The notes under the pieces: generated by a model
Database searches by the model: none
What the model was told of the DNA's origin: nothing
The model's input: only the letters and a program-made list of their open reading frames with translations
From: an uncultured Clostridia bacterium
GTDB lineage: Bacteria > Bacillota > Clostridia > TANB77 > CAG-508
Length of the DNA stretch: 16,101 nt
Assembly (NCBI GenBank): GCA_944389715.1
Contig: CALXNI010000021.1
Coordinates: 1 to 16,101 of the forward strand
Direction: 5' to 3'
Translations under genes and position numbers: made by a program
In this document: positions 1 through 8,618 of the stretch, one piece after another
How the letters are laid out: every line of letters starts with the position of its first letter
Numbering within the stretch: the first letter of the stretch is position 1

Positions 1-128
1 GCACCCCTGGGCGACCCTTAAATATTGATATGCGGGTCGCCGTGGGCGGCGACCCCTACAACGTTTGCAATTAATTTCTAATCTCCAACCTCTAACCTCT
101 AATCTCTAAACAACAAATTACAATTTAT
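1..128. repeat. Composite intergenic repeat block I (truncated by window start)
   Basis: This is the inner part of a composite repeat of the same family as four other blocks here. From left to right it holds a GC-rich hairpin module (1-60, lacking its first 8-10 bases), a short spacer TTTGCAATTAA, an array of 7-bp units (TCTAATC/TCTAACC type, about 77-110) and the end motif ACAAATTACAATTTAT (113-128). The end motif lies about 4 bp past the mutL stop codon. No coding region is visible in it. Confidence 0.85.
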
Positions 129-132
129 ATAT

Positions 133-2218
133 TTATTTTCTACTAAATTTACGTTCAATTTCGTATTTACTCATTTTTATCGCAGTTGGTCTTCCATGTG
201 GACATGTAAATGGATTTTTTAATACTAATAATTGTTTCATTAAAATGTCGACTTCTTCTTTATTTAAGTTCATATTTGCTTTTACTGCTGCTTTACATGC
301 TACTGTACTAATAAATTTATCTTCCTTTTCTTGTGTAGCAGTTATAGCAACTGTATCTATTTCATCTAATAATTGTAAAAACAATTCTTTTGTATCTAAT
401 TCCATACATAATGATGGAACACCTATTAATCTTATAGTGTTTTCACCAAATTCTTCAAATATGAATCCAGCTTTTTTGAATAAATCTGTGTTTTCCTTTA
501 CTATTTCTTTTTCCTTATGCGAAAGTGTTATAACATCTGGAAGTAGCATTATTTGAGAATCCTTTTCTTTATCACTATAAAAATTTTTCTTAACTTTTTC
601 ATACATTATTCTTTCGTGTGCAGCATGTTGATCTATAATATATATTTCATCTTTTATTTCTATTACAATATATGTAGAAAAAAGTGCTCCAATATATTTA
701 TAAGCTGGAATAGCTGAATATGTTTCATCTTCCTCAAAAACAGAAATATTTTCTGCTGAACTTAAATTAATGCTGGCTATATTGCTATTCTCTTCCTTTT
801 TTTGTGTTTCAGGAAGTTTTCCAAAGGTCTTTGCATACATCTCATTAAAATTTTGTGCGCTATCTTTTTCTATTTCTACTCTACTTTCCATATCCTTTTG
901 CAAATTTAATATATTATTCATTTTGTCTAATTGTTCTTCTGATGGAATTTTATACCCATCTCCTGTTGTATTAGCAACATCTATCGTTTCCTCTATTCCG
1001 TTCTTTTTATTATATAATTCTTGTATAGCATTAATTTTAGTTTCTTCAGGATTGTTTTCCTCTTCTGCCTCCTCTTTTTTCTTAAAAATATTTATAAAGT
1101 TTGGAATTTTAATTGTTTGATTTTTAAATTCTTCTTTATCATTTTTATCATCATTTATTATATCTTTATTTTCTATAGTTGATATTTGATTATTTTGCTC
1201 TGTCTGTCTTTCAGAATCTTTTATTAGTTCTTGTTTTAATAGACTTTCTCTAATTGCATGATAAAGTGCTTTAAATACTTTTTGCTCTTCAGACCATCTT
1301 ATTTCTAATTTTGTTGGATGGACATTTACATCTATATTTTTAGGATCTATTTCAATATTTAAAACTAAAAATGCATATTTTCCAATTGTAAGCAATCCCT
1401 TAAATGCTTGCTCTGTTGCTGCTGATAGTGTTTTATCTTTTATATATCTTTTATTTACAAAAAAGAGCTGATAACTCCTATTGTTACGAGCAATTTCAGG
1501 TTTACCAACTACACCTGTTATTTTTACCTCTTCATATTCATATTCTACAGGTATAATTCCTTCTGCTACTTCTTTTCCATATATAGCATAAATTACATCT
1601 TTAAGTTCTCCGCTTCCTGTTGTTTGTATAACAGTTTTACTTCCATTTATTAATTTTATTGAAATATTAGGATTAGCTAATGCTATTCTTGTAACTGCAT
1701 CTTCTATATATCCAGCCTCTGTAAAATCTTTTTTTAAAAATTTATATCTTACTGGTGTATTAAAAAATAAATTACTTACAGTTATTGAAGTTCCTACTTG
1801 TGCTCCTATTTCTTCGTTATCTAAAATTTTTCCACCTTCTACTAAAATTCTGTTTCCGCTTTCTTGATTTGCAGTTTTTGATATCATTTCTACATTTGCA
1901 ATTGCAGCAATACTAGCTAATGCTTCTCCCCTAAACCCCATAGATTTTACAACTTCTAAATCATCTGCATTTCTTATTTTACTTGTTGCATGCCTTTCAA
2001 ATGCAAATTCCATATCATCTTTAGATATTCCGAGAACCATTATCTATAACTTTTATTTTTTTTATTCCACCATTTTGTATTTCAACTGTTATTTTTGTTG
2101 CTCCTGCATCTATAGAATTTTCTACTAATTCTTTTACTACAGAAGCAGGTCTTTCAATAACTTCACCTGCTGCGATTTTATTAATTGTTAGTTCATCTAA
2201 TAATACAATTTTACCCAA
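133..2218 (-). CDS. mutL: DNA mismatch repair endonuclease MutL, with a +1 frameshift at an in-frame CGG
   Basis: MutL couples mismatch recognition by MutS to strand incision. The joined product is 694 residues, within the range for MutL with a long acidic linker. The N-terminal GHKL ATPase has ELVENSIDAGA (about 30-40), DNGSGI (59-64) and GFRGEAL (94-100). The C-terminal endonuclease domain has DQHAAHERIMYE (529-540), ACKAAVKA near 640 and CPHGRP (672-677), so nicking activity is expected. The start is a TTG at 2218, chosen because GAGGGGG lies 8 nt upstream. The frame breaks after Ser62: the next codon is CGG (2032-2030), and skipping its C gives GGA for the conserved Gly of DNGSGI and restores all downstream homology. 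Read plainly, the product would stop after 65 residues. Intact motifs on both sides argue against a decayed pseudogene. The ROK kinase gene ends 28 nt upstream, so the two are probably cotranscribed. Confidence 0.93.
2030..2032 (-). other. In-frame CGG at a +1 frameshift site in mutL
   Basis: On the coding strand the sequence reads GGT TCT CGG AAT ATC TAA. Omitting the C at 2032 gives GGT TCT GGA ATA TCT AAA, the conserved Asn-Gly-Ser-Gly-Ile of the ATP-binding motif followed by the rest of MutL. CGG sits in the zero frame as codon 63. Confidence 0.85.
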
Positions 2219-2246
2219 TTTAATTTCCCCCTCAAATTTTAAATAA

Positions 2247-3149
2247 TTATATCATTGCTGCACCAATTATTCCAGCATCATTTTTTAGTTCAGCAAGTAC
2301 TATTTTAGGTAAATTTTCTTTATTATATAATTCTGTTTTTTCTAATATCTTATTTTCTAATCTTTCTAGTAATATTTCTTTGTAGTGTGCAAAACTTCCT
2401 CCTATAGATATTGCTTCTGGTTCAAATATATTTATTAAATTAGCAATTCCTAATGTTAGATACTCTATATATGTATCAATTATATTATTAAGTTTTTCAT
2501 TATCTTTGTTCTGTATCATAAATTTCTTTATATTTTTTCCATCTATGTCTGGTAAATCAAATTCTTTTTGTATTTTCTGTTTAAATCTCTTCATAGATGC
2601 ATATGCCTCAAAGCACCCATATCTTCCACAATTACATTTTTCTCCATCTTTTTGTATTACCATATGTCCTACTTCAAATCCAGAATACCTTTTAGGTTTT
2701 AATAATTCTCCATTTAAGAATGCCGCTCCTCCAACTCCAGTACCTATTATAAGAAAAAGTGCATCCTCGTATTCTTTTAAACTCCCAAATTTCTTTTCTG
2801 CTATTGCTGCACATTTAGCATCATTTTGTAAATATATTGGTACATTAAATTCTTTTTTTAACTCTTTTTCTATTTTTAAGTTCTCTATTCCTAAGTTTTC
2901 CGCCTTTACTACTATTCCCTTTGATACTGTTCCTGGAAATGCTATCCCAATACTTTCAATTTCTTGTATTTTTATCTCTTTTTCTTGCAAGCTCTGTACT
3001 ATTAATTCTGTTATTGTATTTAATACTACTTTAGACATATCTTTTTCATTTGCGGAATAATCCTTTTCTTTTTTTAATAGCAGGTTACCATATGAATCTA
3101 TAAATCCTAATCCAACATGGCTTCCACCAACATCAATACCAATTTTCAT
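2247..3149 (-). CDS. ROK-family sugar kinase, probably glucokinase
   Basis: ROK-family kinases phosphorylate hexoses with ATP in the cytoplasm; glucokinase is the commonest role in Firmicutes. The 300-residue protein has the N-terminal phosphate-binding segment GIDVGGSHVG, then GIAFPGTVSKG, the likely catalytic Asp in QNDAKCAA, the ROK signature LIIGTGVGGAAF, and a zinc site of the GH...CNCGRYGCFE form that is typical of ROK sugar kinases, followed by EAISIGGS. I chose the internal ATG at 3149 rather than 3164 because GAGG lies just upstream and the conserved MKIGIDVGG then begins the protein. Length matches bacterial glucokinase. The gene lies just upstream of mutL and downstream of repeat block II. 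N-acetylmannosamine kinase, fructokinase or another sugar specificity cannot be excluded from sequence alone. Confidence 0.9.
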   Translation of the reverse strand: MKIGIDVGGSHVGLGFIDSYGNLLLKKEKDYSANEKDMSKVVLNTITELIVQSLQEKEIKIQEIESIGIAFPGTVSKGIVVKAENLGIENLKIEKELKKEFNVPIYLQNDAKCAAIAEKKFGSLKEYEDALFLIIGTGVGGAAFLNGELLKPKRYSGFEVGHMVIQKDGEKCNCGRYGCFEAYASMKRFKQKIQKEFDLPDIDGKNIKKFMIQNKDNEKLNNIIDTYIEYLTLGIANLINIFEPEAISIGGSFAHYKEILLERLENKILEKTELYNKENLPKIVLAELKNDAGIIGAAMI

Positions 3150-3170
3150 ATTATACCTCATCATTAATTA

Positions 3171-3201
3171 ATTATATAAATTGTAATTTGTATTATTAAA
3201 T
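3171..3201 (-). promoter_or_regulatory. Possible promoter -10 for the ROK kinase-mutL unit, partly in repeat end
   Basis: On the minus strand a perfect TATAAT (3176-3171) lies about 20 nt upstream of the ROK start codon, next to the end motif of repeat block II. The -35 candidate (TTTAAT, 18 nt upstream) is poor. In such AT-rich DNA a chance match is easy, so this is only a candidate. Confidence 0.25.
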
Positions 3202-3435
3202 TTATTTTAAAATCTGTAGGGGTCGCACCCCTGGGCGACCCTTAAATAGATATGCGGGTCGCCGTGGGCGGCGACCCCTACAACATTTGCAATTATTTTG
3301 TTTCTGGCGGACACAAGGCCCGCCCCTACAACGTTTGCAATAATTTTCGTATTTTTCGGACGGCAGATTGCCGTCCCTACATTTTTAAATTCTAATCTCC
3401 AACCTCTAATCTCTAAAAAACAAATTACAATTTAT
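3176..3435. repeat. Composite repeat block II with a perfect 16-bp terminal inverted repeat
   Basis: The block is bounded by ATAAATTGTAATTTGT (3176-3191) and its exact reverse complement ACAAATTACAATTTAT (3420-3435). Inside are a GC-rich double-hairpin module (3215-3282), a second module with GGCGGACACAAGGCCCGCC (3305-3330), and a third, GGACGGCA-GAT-TGCCGTCC followed by CTACA (3357-3381). A 7-bp repeat array follows (3391-3417). Spacers of the type AACGTTTGCAAT separate the modules. No ORF of interest is present. It sits between pilC and the ROK kinase and contributes the pilC stop codon. Confidence 0.9.
3215..3282. repeat. GC-rich palindromic module A, copy 2
   Basis: This is a 68-bp module with 11-bp terminal inverted repeats TGTAGGGGTCG/CGACCCCTACA. 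It contains two internal hairpins separated by a short AT core, TTAAATAGATATGC, which differs in length between copies. It contrasts sharply in base composition with the surrounding DNA. Other copies are at 1-60, 14111-14180 and 16038-16101. Confidence 0.9.
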
Positions 3436-4788
3436 AGATATGCAGAGAATAACCATGTACCCATATATACATGTATTAATGGTACTAAAACTACTATTGT
3501 TACAAATATTAATAATACTCCAACAGTTATATATACTATCTGTGGTAATACTTTCATTATTCTTTGCATGATGTTGTCTATATCAATTTCCATATATTCT
3601 AACAGTTTTTCCATCATTTCTGCTCAATCTGTTTGCATACCTATTTTTAACATTTCTGTTATCATTGGACTTGATAAGCCAGATTGCTCAAATGGCTCTA
3701 TCCAGCTTTGACCTATTAATATATTGTTAATAGAAGATTCTATTAATGATAGCATTACTAAATTGTGTGCAACACTTTTACTAGTTTCTAATGCTTCTTG
3801 TATTCTCATTCCATTTCTTAAATTTAATAAAATTGCTTTTATTAGTCTTGAAAAGTCAATTGCATAAATTAATTGTCCGAATACTGGCATCTTGTATTTA
3901 AAATAATGATAATTATATTTTCCATGAGGAGTTTTTATATATATATATATACCAACAATTGCTGCAATTATTATAAATACAGGAATGTACCAAAATTCAA
4001 TTAGTTTTTGTAATACTCCTTTAAACCATAGCGTAGTTGCTGGTAACTGATCCTCACTTCCTACTTGTTCAAATACATTTTCAATTGCTGGAATTGCAAC
4101 CAAAGTTCCTATTACTAGTAGGGCAAGCAAAGCTACAAATTGTATTATATTAGGAACTAATATACTTTTTAACTTTCTTGTCATTTCTGCAGTTTCATCA
4201 AGATATTTGACAGCTTGCTCTAAGGCTCTTGTTAAAGATCCGAGATAATTCTCCTACTTTTATCATGTTAATATATATCGGAGGAAATACTCCTGAATAA
4301 TATTCCATAGTAGTATACATGTTTTCTCCTGCTTCTACTCCTAAAAGTATATCCTCTAAAATAGCTTTGAAAGATTCATTTTCAGTACTTTCAATAATTG
4401 TTGATAGAGCATGGATATTATTAAAGTTTGCTTTTTTTAATAAGTAAAAGTCTTGTGTAAATATAACAATATCTCTATTAGTTATTTTAATATTACTAAA
4501 TAGAACTTTTTTTGCTTTTTCAGAAAAAATTTTTCTTTTAGATGTCATATTTTTTGCGATTTCTTGTTCCCTTACACTTTTTAATACACTATTGCTACTT
4601 TCTACATTCTTTTTTTGTTTTTTCATTGTCTTACTTGCTTTTGAACTTAATTGTATTTGTGTTACCTTTATAGGCATTAGACCATTATTCTTAAGTTTTT
4701 TTAATAATACAAATCTATTTAGTTCTTCTACTCTATTTCGTACAACTTGTCCATTTGCAGTTACAGCTTTATATATATATAAAGGCAT
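3432..4788 (-). CDS. pilC: Type IV pilus inner-membrane platform protein PilC, with a +1 shift at CGG and an in-frame TGA
   Basis: PilC/GspF proteins form the membrane platform on which PilB and PilT act. The joined gene encodes about 451 residues, close to the usual 400-450. The N-terminal part has the family start (LYIYKAVTANGQ), followed by the first GspF domain (about 100-225), membrane segments near the centre (LLALLVIGTLVA and IPVFIIIAAIVG), a second GspF domain and a C-terminal membrane helix. GGAGG lies 8 nt upstream of the ATG at 4788. Two lesions are visible. Codon 183 is CGG (4242-4240), and skipping its C restores GELSGSL and the remaining frame. Further on, an in-frame TGA at 3626-3624 interrupts GMQTD/AEMMEKL without changing frame. 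The downstream 62 codons clearly encode the expected PilC C-terminus. The TAA stop lies in repeat block II. If neither lesion is bypassed, only a 196-residue fragment is made and pilus assembly would probably fail. Confidence 0.88.
3624..3626 (-). other. In-frame TGA inside pilC
   Basis: The coding strand reads GGT ATG CAA ACA GAT TGA GCA GAA ATG ATG. Both sides match PilC in the same frame, so this is a nonsense or read-through codon rather than a shift. Every tryptophan codon I checked in nearby genes is TGG, so general TGA-to-Trp reassignment is unlikely. Confidence 0.8.
4240..4242 (-). other. In-frame CGG at a +1 frameshift site in pilC
   Basis: The coding strand reads GAA TTA TCT CGG ATC TTT. 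Omitting the C at 4242 gives GAA TTA TCT GGA TCT TTA ACA, the family motif GELSGSLT, and keeps the frame open through YLDETAEMTRKL. The heptamer TCTCGGA is identical to that at the mutL site. Confidence 0.85.
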
Positions 4789-4807
4789 TAATTAAACCTC
4801 CGTTTCT

Positions 4808-5911
4808 TTAATTTTTCCCTCTTTTTATTTTCATTTGCATTATTGTTCTATTTAAAGTTTCTATATTTTTTTCTTCTATTTGAGATTTAGCTTGTTGAAG
4901 ACTTATTTTTTCGTCAACAAATAATGTTGCAATAGAATTTATAAGGCTGACATTTCCTTTATCGCTATTACTTTGTATTGCATCTTCTAATTCTGATACA
5001 CTAAATTTATCTTTTCTAATACAACCAGCAACTACATTATCTACTACCATAACTTCTGGCAATAATACTAGTTTTCCATCTAATCCTTTTAAAAGCCTTT
5101 GAGATATAACTAGTTTTAATAATGAAGACATTAAATACTTAATACTTGCTTGATCTCTTACTTCGTAAAAATTTATCATTGTATCTATAGTTTCTGCACA
5201 ATATTTTGTATGTAATGTTCCAATTACTAAGTGTCCTGATTCTGCCATATCAATTGCAGCTTCCATTGTTTCTTTATCTCTAATCTCTCCTATTACTAAT
5301 ATATCGCAATCTTCTCTTAAAGAATTTTTTACACCATCCCTAAAGTTTTCAACATCTCCTCCTCTGCCAACTTCTTTTTGTACTATTATTGATTTTTTAC
5401 AAGTGTGTTTATATTCTATTGGTTTTTCTAAAGTTAATATTTTTTTATTTTGTGTTTCATTTAATTCATTAATTAGAGCATTCAAGGTTGTAGTTTTACC
5501 TGAATTTGTTTTACCTGTAACTAATATTAATCCTTGTGGTTGAAGTGTCATTCTTCTTACTATATCTGGTACTCCTAATTCTTCAAATCTTGGTAGTGTG
5601 TTTTTTATAATTCTCAAGGTAAAAATGGGCATATCATCTGCAGATGATATATTAACCCTTAATCTCACATCTCCATATTCATATGAAGTATCTAATCTTT
5701 TAGTGCTTTTGTATATTTCGTCTTTATCTATGTTGCCTCTTACGAAAAAATCATATGCTTCATATAGTTCTATATCTCCTATTACATCTTCTTCCTCTAT
5801 TGCTTTTAATTCTCTCGAAATTCTCAATATAGGTTTTAATCCATTTATTAAATGCACATCAGATGCATCTTTTTTTATTGCAATATCTAGAACTTTATTT
5901 AAATTTAACAT
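4808..5911 (-). CDS. pilT: Type IV pilus retraction ATPase PilT
   Basis: PilT is the cytoplasmic hexameric ATPase that depolymerises the pilus. The 367-residue product has the PilT N-terminal motif KKDASDVHL, a Walker A GKTNSGKTTT (about 135-145), the Asp box around the segment ILTLEKPIEY, Walker B ILVIGEIRDKETMEAA, and the His box GHLVIGTLHT. The C-terminal segment NVVAGCIRKDK aligns with the AIRNLIRE retraction motif but is divergent, as is the usual GMxTMDxSL, seen as GNVSLINSI. The substitution of Asn-Ser in Walker A is mild. AGGAGG precedes the ATG. The gene lies between pilB and pilC, the usual order. A specialised paralogue of PilT is possible because of the divergent C-terminus, but PilB is present separately and better fits extension. 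Confidence 0.9.
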   Translation of the reverse strand: MLNLNKVLDIAIKKDASDVHLINGLKPILRISRELKAIEEEDVIGDIELYEAYDFFVRGNIDKDEIYKSTKRLDTSYEYGDVRLRVNISSADDMPIFTLRIIKNTLPRFEELGVPDIVRRMTLQPQGLILVTGKTNSGKTTTLNALINELNETQNKKILTLEKPIEYKHTCKKSIIVQKEVGRGGDVENFRDGVKNSLREDCDILVIGEIRDKETMEAAIDMAESGHLVIGTLHTKYCAETIDTMINFYEVRDQASIKYLMSSLLKLVISQRLLKGLDGKLVLLPEVMVVDNVVAGCIRKDKFSVSELEDAIQSNSDKGNVSLINSIATLFVDEKISLQQAKSQIEEKNIETLNRTIMQMKIKRGKN

Positions 5912-5947
5912 TGTATCCTCCTTAAAAAATATATTTGACTAAATCAA

Positions 5948-7576
5948 TTAGTATATTATCAATTTTTTGTCTATTTCATTTAAGTTTGTTACTCCATCAA
6001 TTACTTTTCTTATTCCGTCTACTACTAATGGCTTGTATCTTCCTTTTAAAGCTTCATTTCTAATTTCTATGCTAGATGCACCATTTACAATTAATTCTTT
6101 TATATTGTCTTCTATATTTAAAACTTCAAATATTCCTATTCTTTCGTAATATCCACTATTGTTACATTCCTTGCAACCTACTGCATCATAAGTAAATTTA
6201 TCTTCAAGATTAAAACTTACATTATATTTTTCCCCAATTCTTAATATAATATTTTTTTCTTCCTCAGTAAATTCTCTCTTTTTTGCACATTTTTTACAAA
6301 GTTTTCTTACTAGTCTTTGTGACACTGTTGTACCAACTGTGCTAGATATATCATAGTTAGATATTCCCATTTTTCTTAGTCTTGTTATAACCTCTATTGA
6401 GTCGATAGTATGAATTGTAGATAAAACGTAATGTCCAGTTTGTCCAGCTTGCAACGCAATTTCTGCTGTTTCTCTATCTCTGATTTCTCCAAGCAATATT
6501 ATATCTGGATCTTGCCTTAACACAGTTCTTAAAGAATCTGAAAATCTTAGCTTTTCATTTATTTCAATTTGATTTAATCCAGGTATACGAATTTCAACTG
6601 GATCTTCTATTGTAGTTATATTTATTTCTGGTCTATTTAAATAGTCTATAATACTATATAATGTTGTTGTTTTACCTTCTCCAGTAGGAGCAGCAATTAT
6701 TGTTATGCTATTTCTTTTATTAAAACTTGTTTTTATTAATTCTTCATCTTCTGGAAATCCTAAATCTGTAAGTCCTCTAATATTTAGATTTTTTTTCAAT
6801 AATCTAAGTACAAATTTTTCTCCATAAATATTCTTTTGTGAAGAAACACGAATGTTGTAATCAGGATACATTATGATTCTACCATCTTGTGATTCCTGTT
6901 TTTCTTGAAACATATTTGATATAGCTTTTAATCTTCCAATAATTTGTGCTTGTTTTTCTTTTGATATTTTAGCTGCATTTACTAACTCTCCATCTATTCT
7001 ATATCTTACTCTTACTTCGTTTTCTAAAGGCTCAATATGAATATCACTTGCTCTTTTTTTAATAGCTGTTTTTATAATGCTATCCACAAGTCCCGTTGTA
7101 TCTGTATTAGAATTAATATTTTCTGTTGCCGTACCTTCTAAAGATTCTAAAATGTCATTAATATTTTTTTCAAATGTAATATATCTTTCCATTATTAATC
7201 CTTTATTTAAAAGAATTAATCTTATTGTATCTACTGATTTTTTATTTAATGTGTCTGCAAAACATACTTTTATTTTATTTCCAGTGATATCAAATGGTAT
7301 TGCTTTATTTTGTTTTGCAACATCTAATGAAATATAATCCGAAACATTTACATTAATATCATTTTTTGTTAATATAATTGATTTTTCATCCAATATATCT
7401 CCTAAAGCTTGAATTAGTGCATACTCATCGCACATGTGTAAGGTATTTATAATTTCTATAATTTTTTTATTGGGATTTTCTCTTTGATATTCTAAGGCTT
7501 TATTAATATCTTCTTCATTTACTAGCCCTCTTCTTACTAATTCTATGCCTATTGGTCCTCTTCTTTTGTTATCCAT
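5948..7576 (-). CDS. pilB: Type IV pilus assembly ATPase PilB
   Basis: PilB powers pilus extension from the cytoplasmic face. The 542-residue protein begins with an MshEN-type domain (RGPIGIELVRRGLVNEEDINKAL region, 5-30), followed by a linker and the GspE ATPase domain: DIHIEP, Walker A APTGEGKTTT, Asp box TTIEDPVEI, Walker B IILLGEIRDRETAE, His box GHYVLSTIHT, and a zinc-binding pair CKKC and CKEC near the C-terminus. I start it at 7576 (MDNKRRG) because AGGAGG sits 8 nt upstream; the upstream in-frame ATG at 7600 would place that site inside the gene. MshEN domains can bind cyclic di-GMP, so second-messenger control of pilus extension is possible but unproven here. Confidence 0.94.
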   Translation of the reverse strand: MDNKRRGPIGIELVRRGLVNEEDINKALEYQRENPNKKIIEIINTLHMCDEYALIQALGDILDEKSIILTKNDINVNVSDYISLDVAKQNKAIPFDITGNKIKVCFADTLNKKSVDTIRLILLNKGLIMERYITFEKNINDILESLEGTATENINSNTDTTGLVDSIIKTAIKKRASDIHIEPLENEVRVRYRIDGELVNAAKISKEKQAQIIGRLKAISNMFQEKQESQDGRIIMYPDYNIRVSSQKNIYGEKFVLRLLKKNLNIRGLTDLGFPEDEELIKTSFNKRNSITIIAAPTGEGKTTTLYSIIDYLNRPEINITTIEDPVEIRIPGLNQIEINEKLRFSDSLRTVLRQDPDIILLGEIRDRETAEIALQAGQTGHYVLSTIHTIDSIEVITRLRKMGISNYDISSTVGTTVSQRLVRKLCKKCAKKREFTEEEKNIILRIGEKYNVSFNLEDKFTYDAVGCKECNNSGYYERIGIFEVLNIEDNIKELIVNGASSIEIRNEALKGRYKPLVVDGIRKVIDGVTNLNEIDKKLIIY

Positions 7577-7699
7577 ATGGTTTTCCTCCTTATCTAACAT
7601 ATATTTAATTATAATACATTTTTAAAATAATTTATATGTTTTTTTGACATTACATAAATTTACCATTTATTGCTTATTAGATTAGATAAATTATTTAAT

Positions 7700-8587
7700 C
7701 TAAATATCACTAGATATTAATTCCCAGATGCCAGATGAATTATTAGCATTAAATTTTTCATCTACAAAGTAATCGTCTTCTAAAGATATTAATTTTTGGT
7801 ATCCCTCTTGTTCACCTACATATTTATTTGTGTTACTATATAAATATTTTATATCTCCTTCTGAGTTTTCTGCATATCTTGGGGTCCATTTATATATTTT
7901 TATGTTGTCATCTGTACTATTTACAGTGTCTCCAATTGCTAATTCTGTGGTTGTTACAACAACTTGTGCAGGTTTATTTTCTTCGTAATTATACCAATTA
8001 CTATCATTTGAATTACAAACCACATAGTTTCCATTCATTTCTTTTATTGGATAAATTCTTTCGCCTTCTACTAAAGTTATTAAACTTAATTCCGGTTTGT
8101 TTGGTGTAACTAATGTTTCCCTTGATTTGATTCTTTTAATTTCTACTATTTGGTCTTTTCCTCCTAATTTATAGGTTACTGACATTGTTATTTCTTTTAC
8201 TAAATCTAATTTATCTTCATTCCCTTGTATTTCATTATAATTTTGAACATCTATCTTAACTTTAAATGGAGTTGTAACATCATCTCCTACCATTGCTTCT
8301 GCATCTTCCTTACTAGTTGCTCCATCTTCTTGATAGTAATATTTATTATTAAAATATCTTGTTAAACTTTCTTTATTAACATCATCATAATAAGTTTTAT
8401 CTATATATTCAAATACATCTATAATATACCCATTTGCCTTGCTCATCCTTTTTAATGAAGTATTTGATAAATAAATATTGTATATTAAAGTCGCAATTAT
8501 GCTTGCAGATAATGTTAATATCAAAATTGCTATTAGTGCATCAGATGCTGCAAAACCATTATTATTTTCTAATTGTTTTACTTTCAT
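7700..8587 (-). CDS. Minor pilin-like / prepilin-like protein
   Basis: The 295-residue protein has a class III prepilin leader: a short polar N-terminus, the cleavage context NNG|FAASDALIA, and a hydrophobic helix (LIAILILTLSASIIATLIY) at about residues 17-38. The position usually held by Glu5 is Asp here. The remainder is a long hydrophilic domain with no family I recognise, rich in Asp, Asn and Lys. The ATG at 8587 is chosen because GAGGAG lies just upstream; the upstream ATG at 8617 has no such site. It is placed between the peptidase-like gene and pilB, which fits a PilV/PilX-type minor pilin that primes or caps the fibre. The role is inferred from the leader and the context only. Confidence 0.75.
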   Translation of the reverse strand: MKVKQLENNNGFAASDALIAILILTLSASIIATLIYNIYLSNTSLKRMSKANGYIIDVFEYIDKTYYDDVNKESLTRYFNNKYYYQEDGATSKEDAEAMVGDDVTTPFKVKIDVQNYNEIQGNEDKLDLVKEITMSVTYKLGGKDQIVEIKRIKSRETLVTPNKPELSLITLVEGERIYPIKEMNGNYVVCNSNDSNWYNYEENKPAQVVVTTTELAIGDTVNSTDDNIKIYKWTPRYAENSEGDIKYLYSNTNKYVGEQEGYQKLISLEDDYFVDEKFNANNSSGIWELISSDI

Positions 8588-8618
8588 TTGTCTTCTCCTC
8601 GTATAAATTGTAATCAAA

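Noticed and set aside
245..1120. Plus-strand open frames opposite mutL, and similar antisense frames elsewhere
   Set aside because: They are antisense to clear conserved genes, lack ribosome binding sites and show no recognisable domains.
133..2218. mutL as an ordinary pseudogene
   Set aside because: All catalytic motifs downstream of the break are intact, and the break has the same context as those in pilC and spoVAE. Independent decay does not explain the shared CGG.
3176..3435. CRISPR array
   Set aside because: The repeats are hairpin modules and 7-bp tandem units, without regularly spaced identical direct repeats and unique spacers; no cas gene is nearby.
3624..3626. TGA read as tryptophan throughout
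   Set aside because: Tryptophan codons I checked in pilO, the minor pilin-like gene and spoVAD are all TGG, and TGA inside genes is seen only once.
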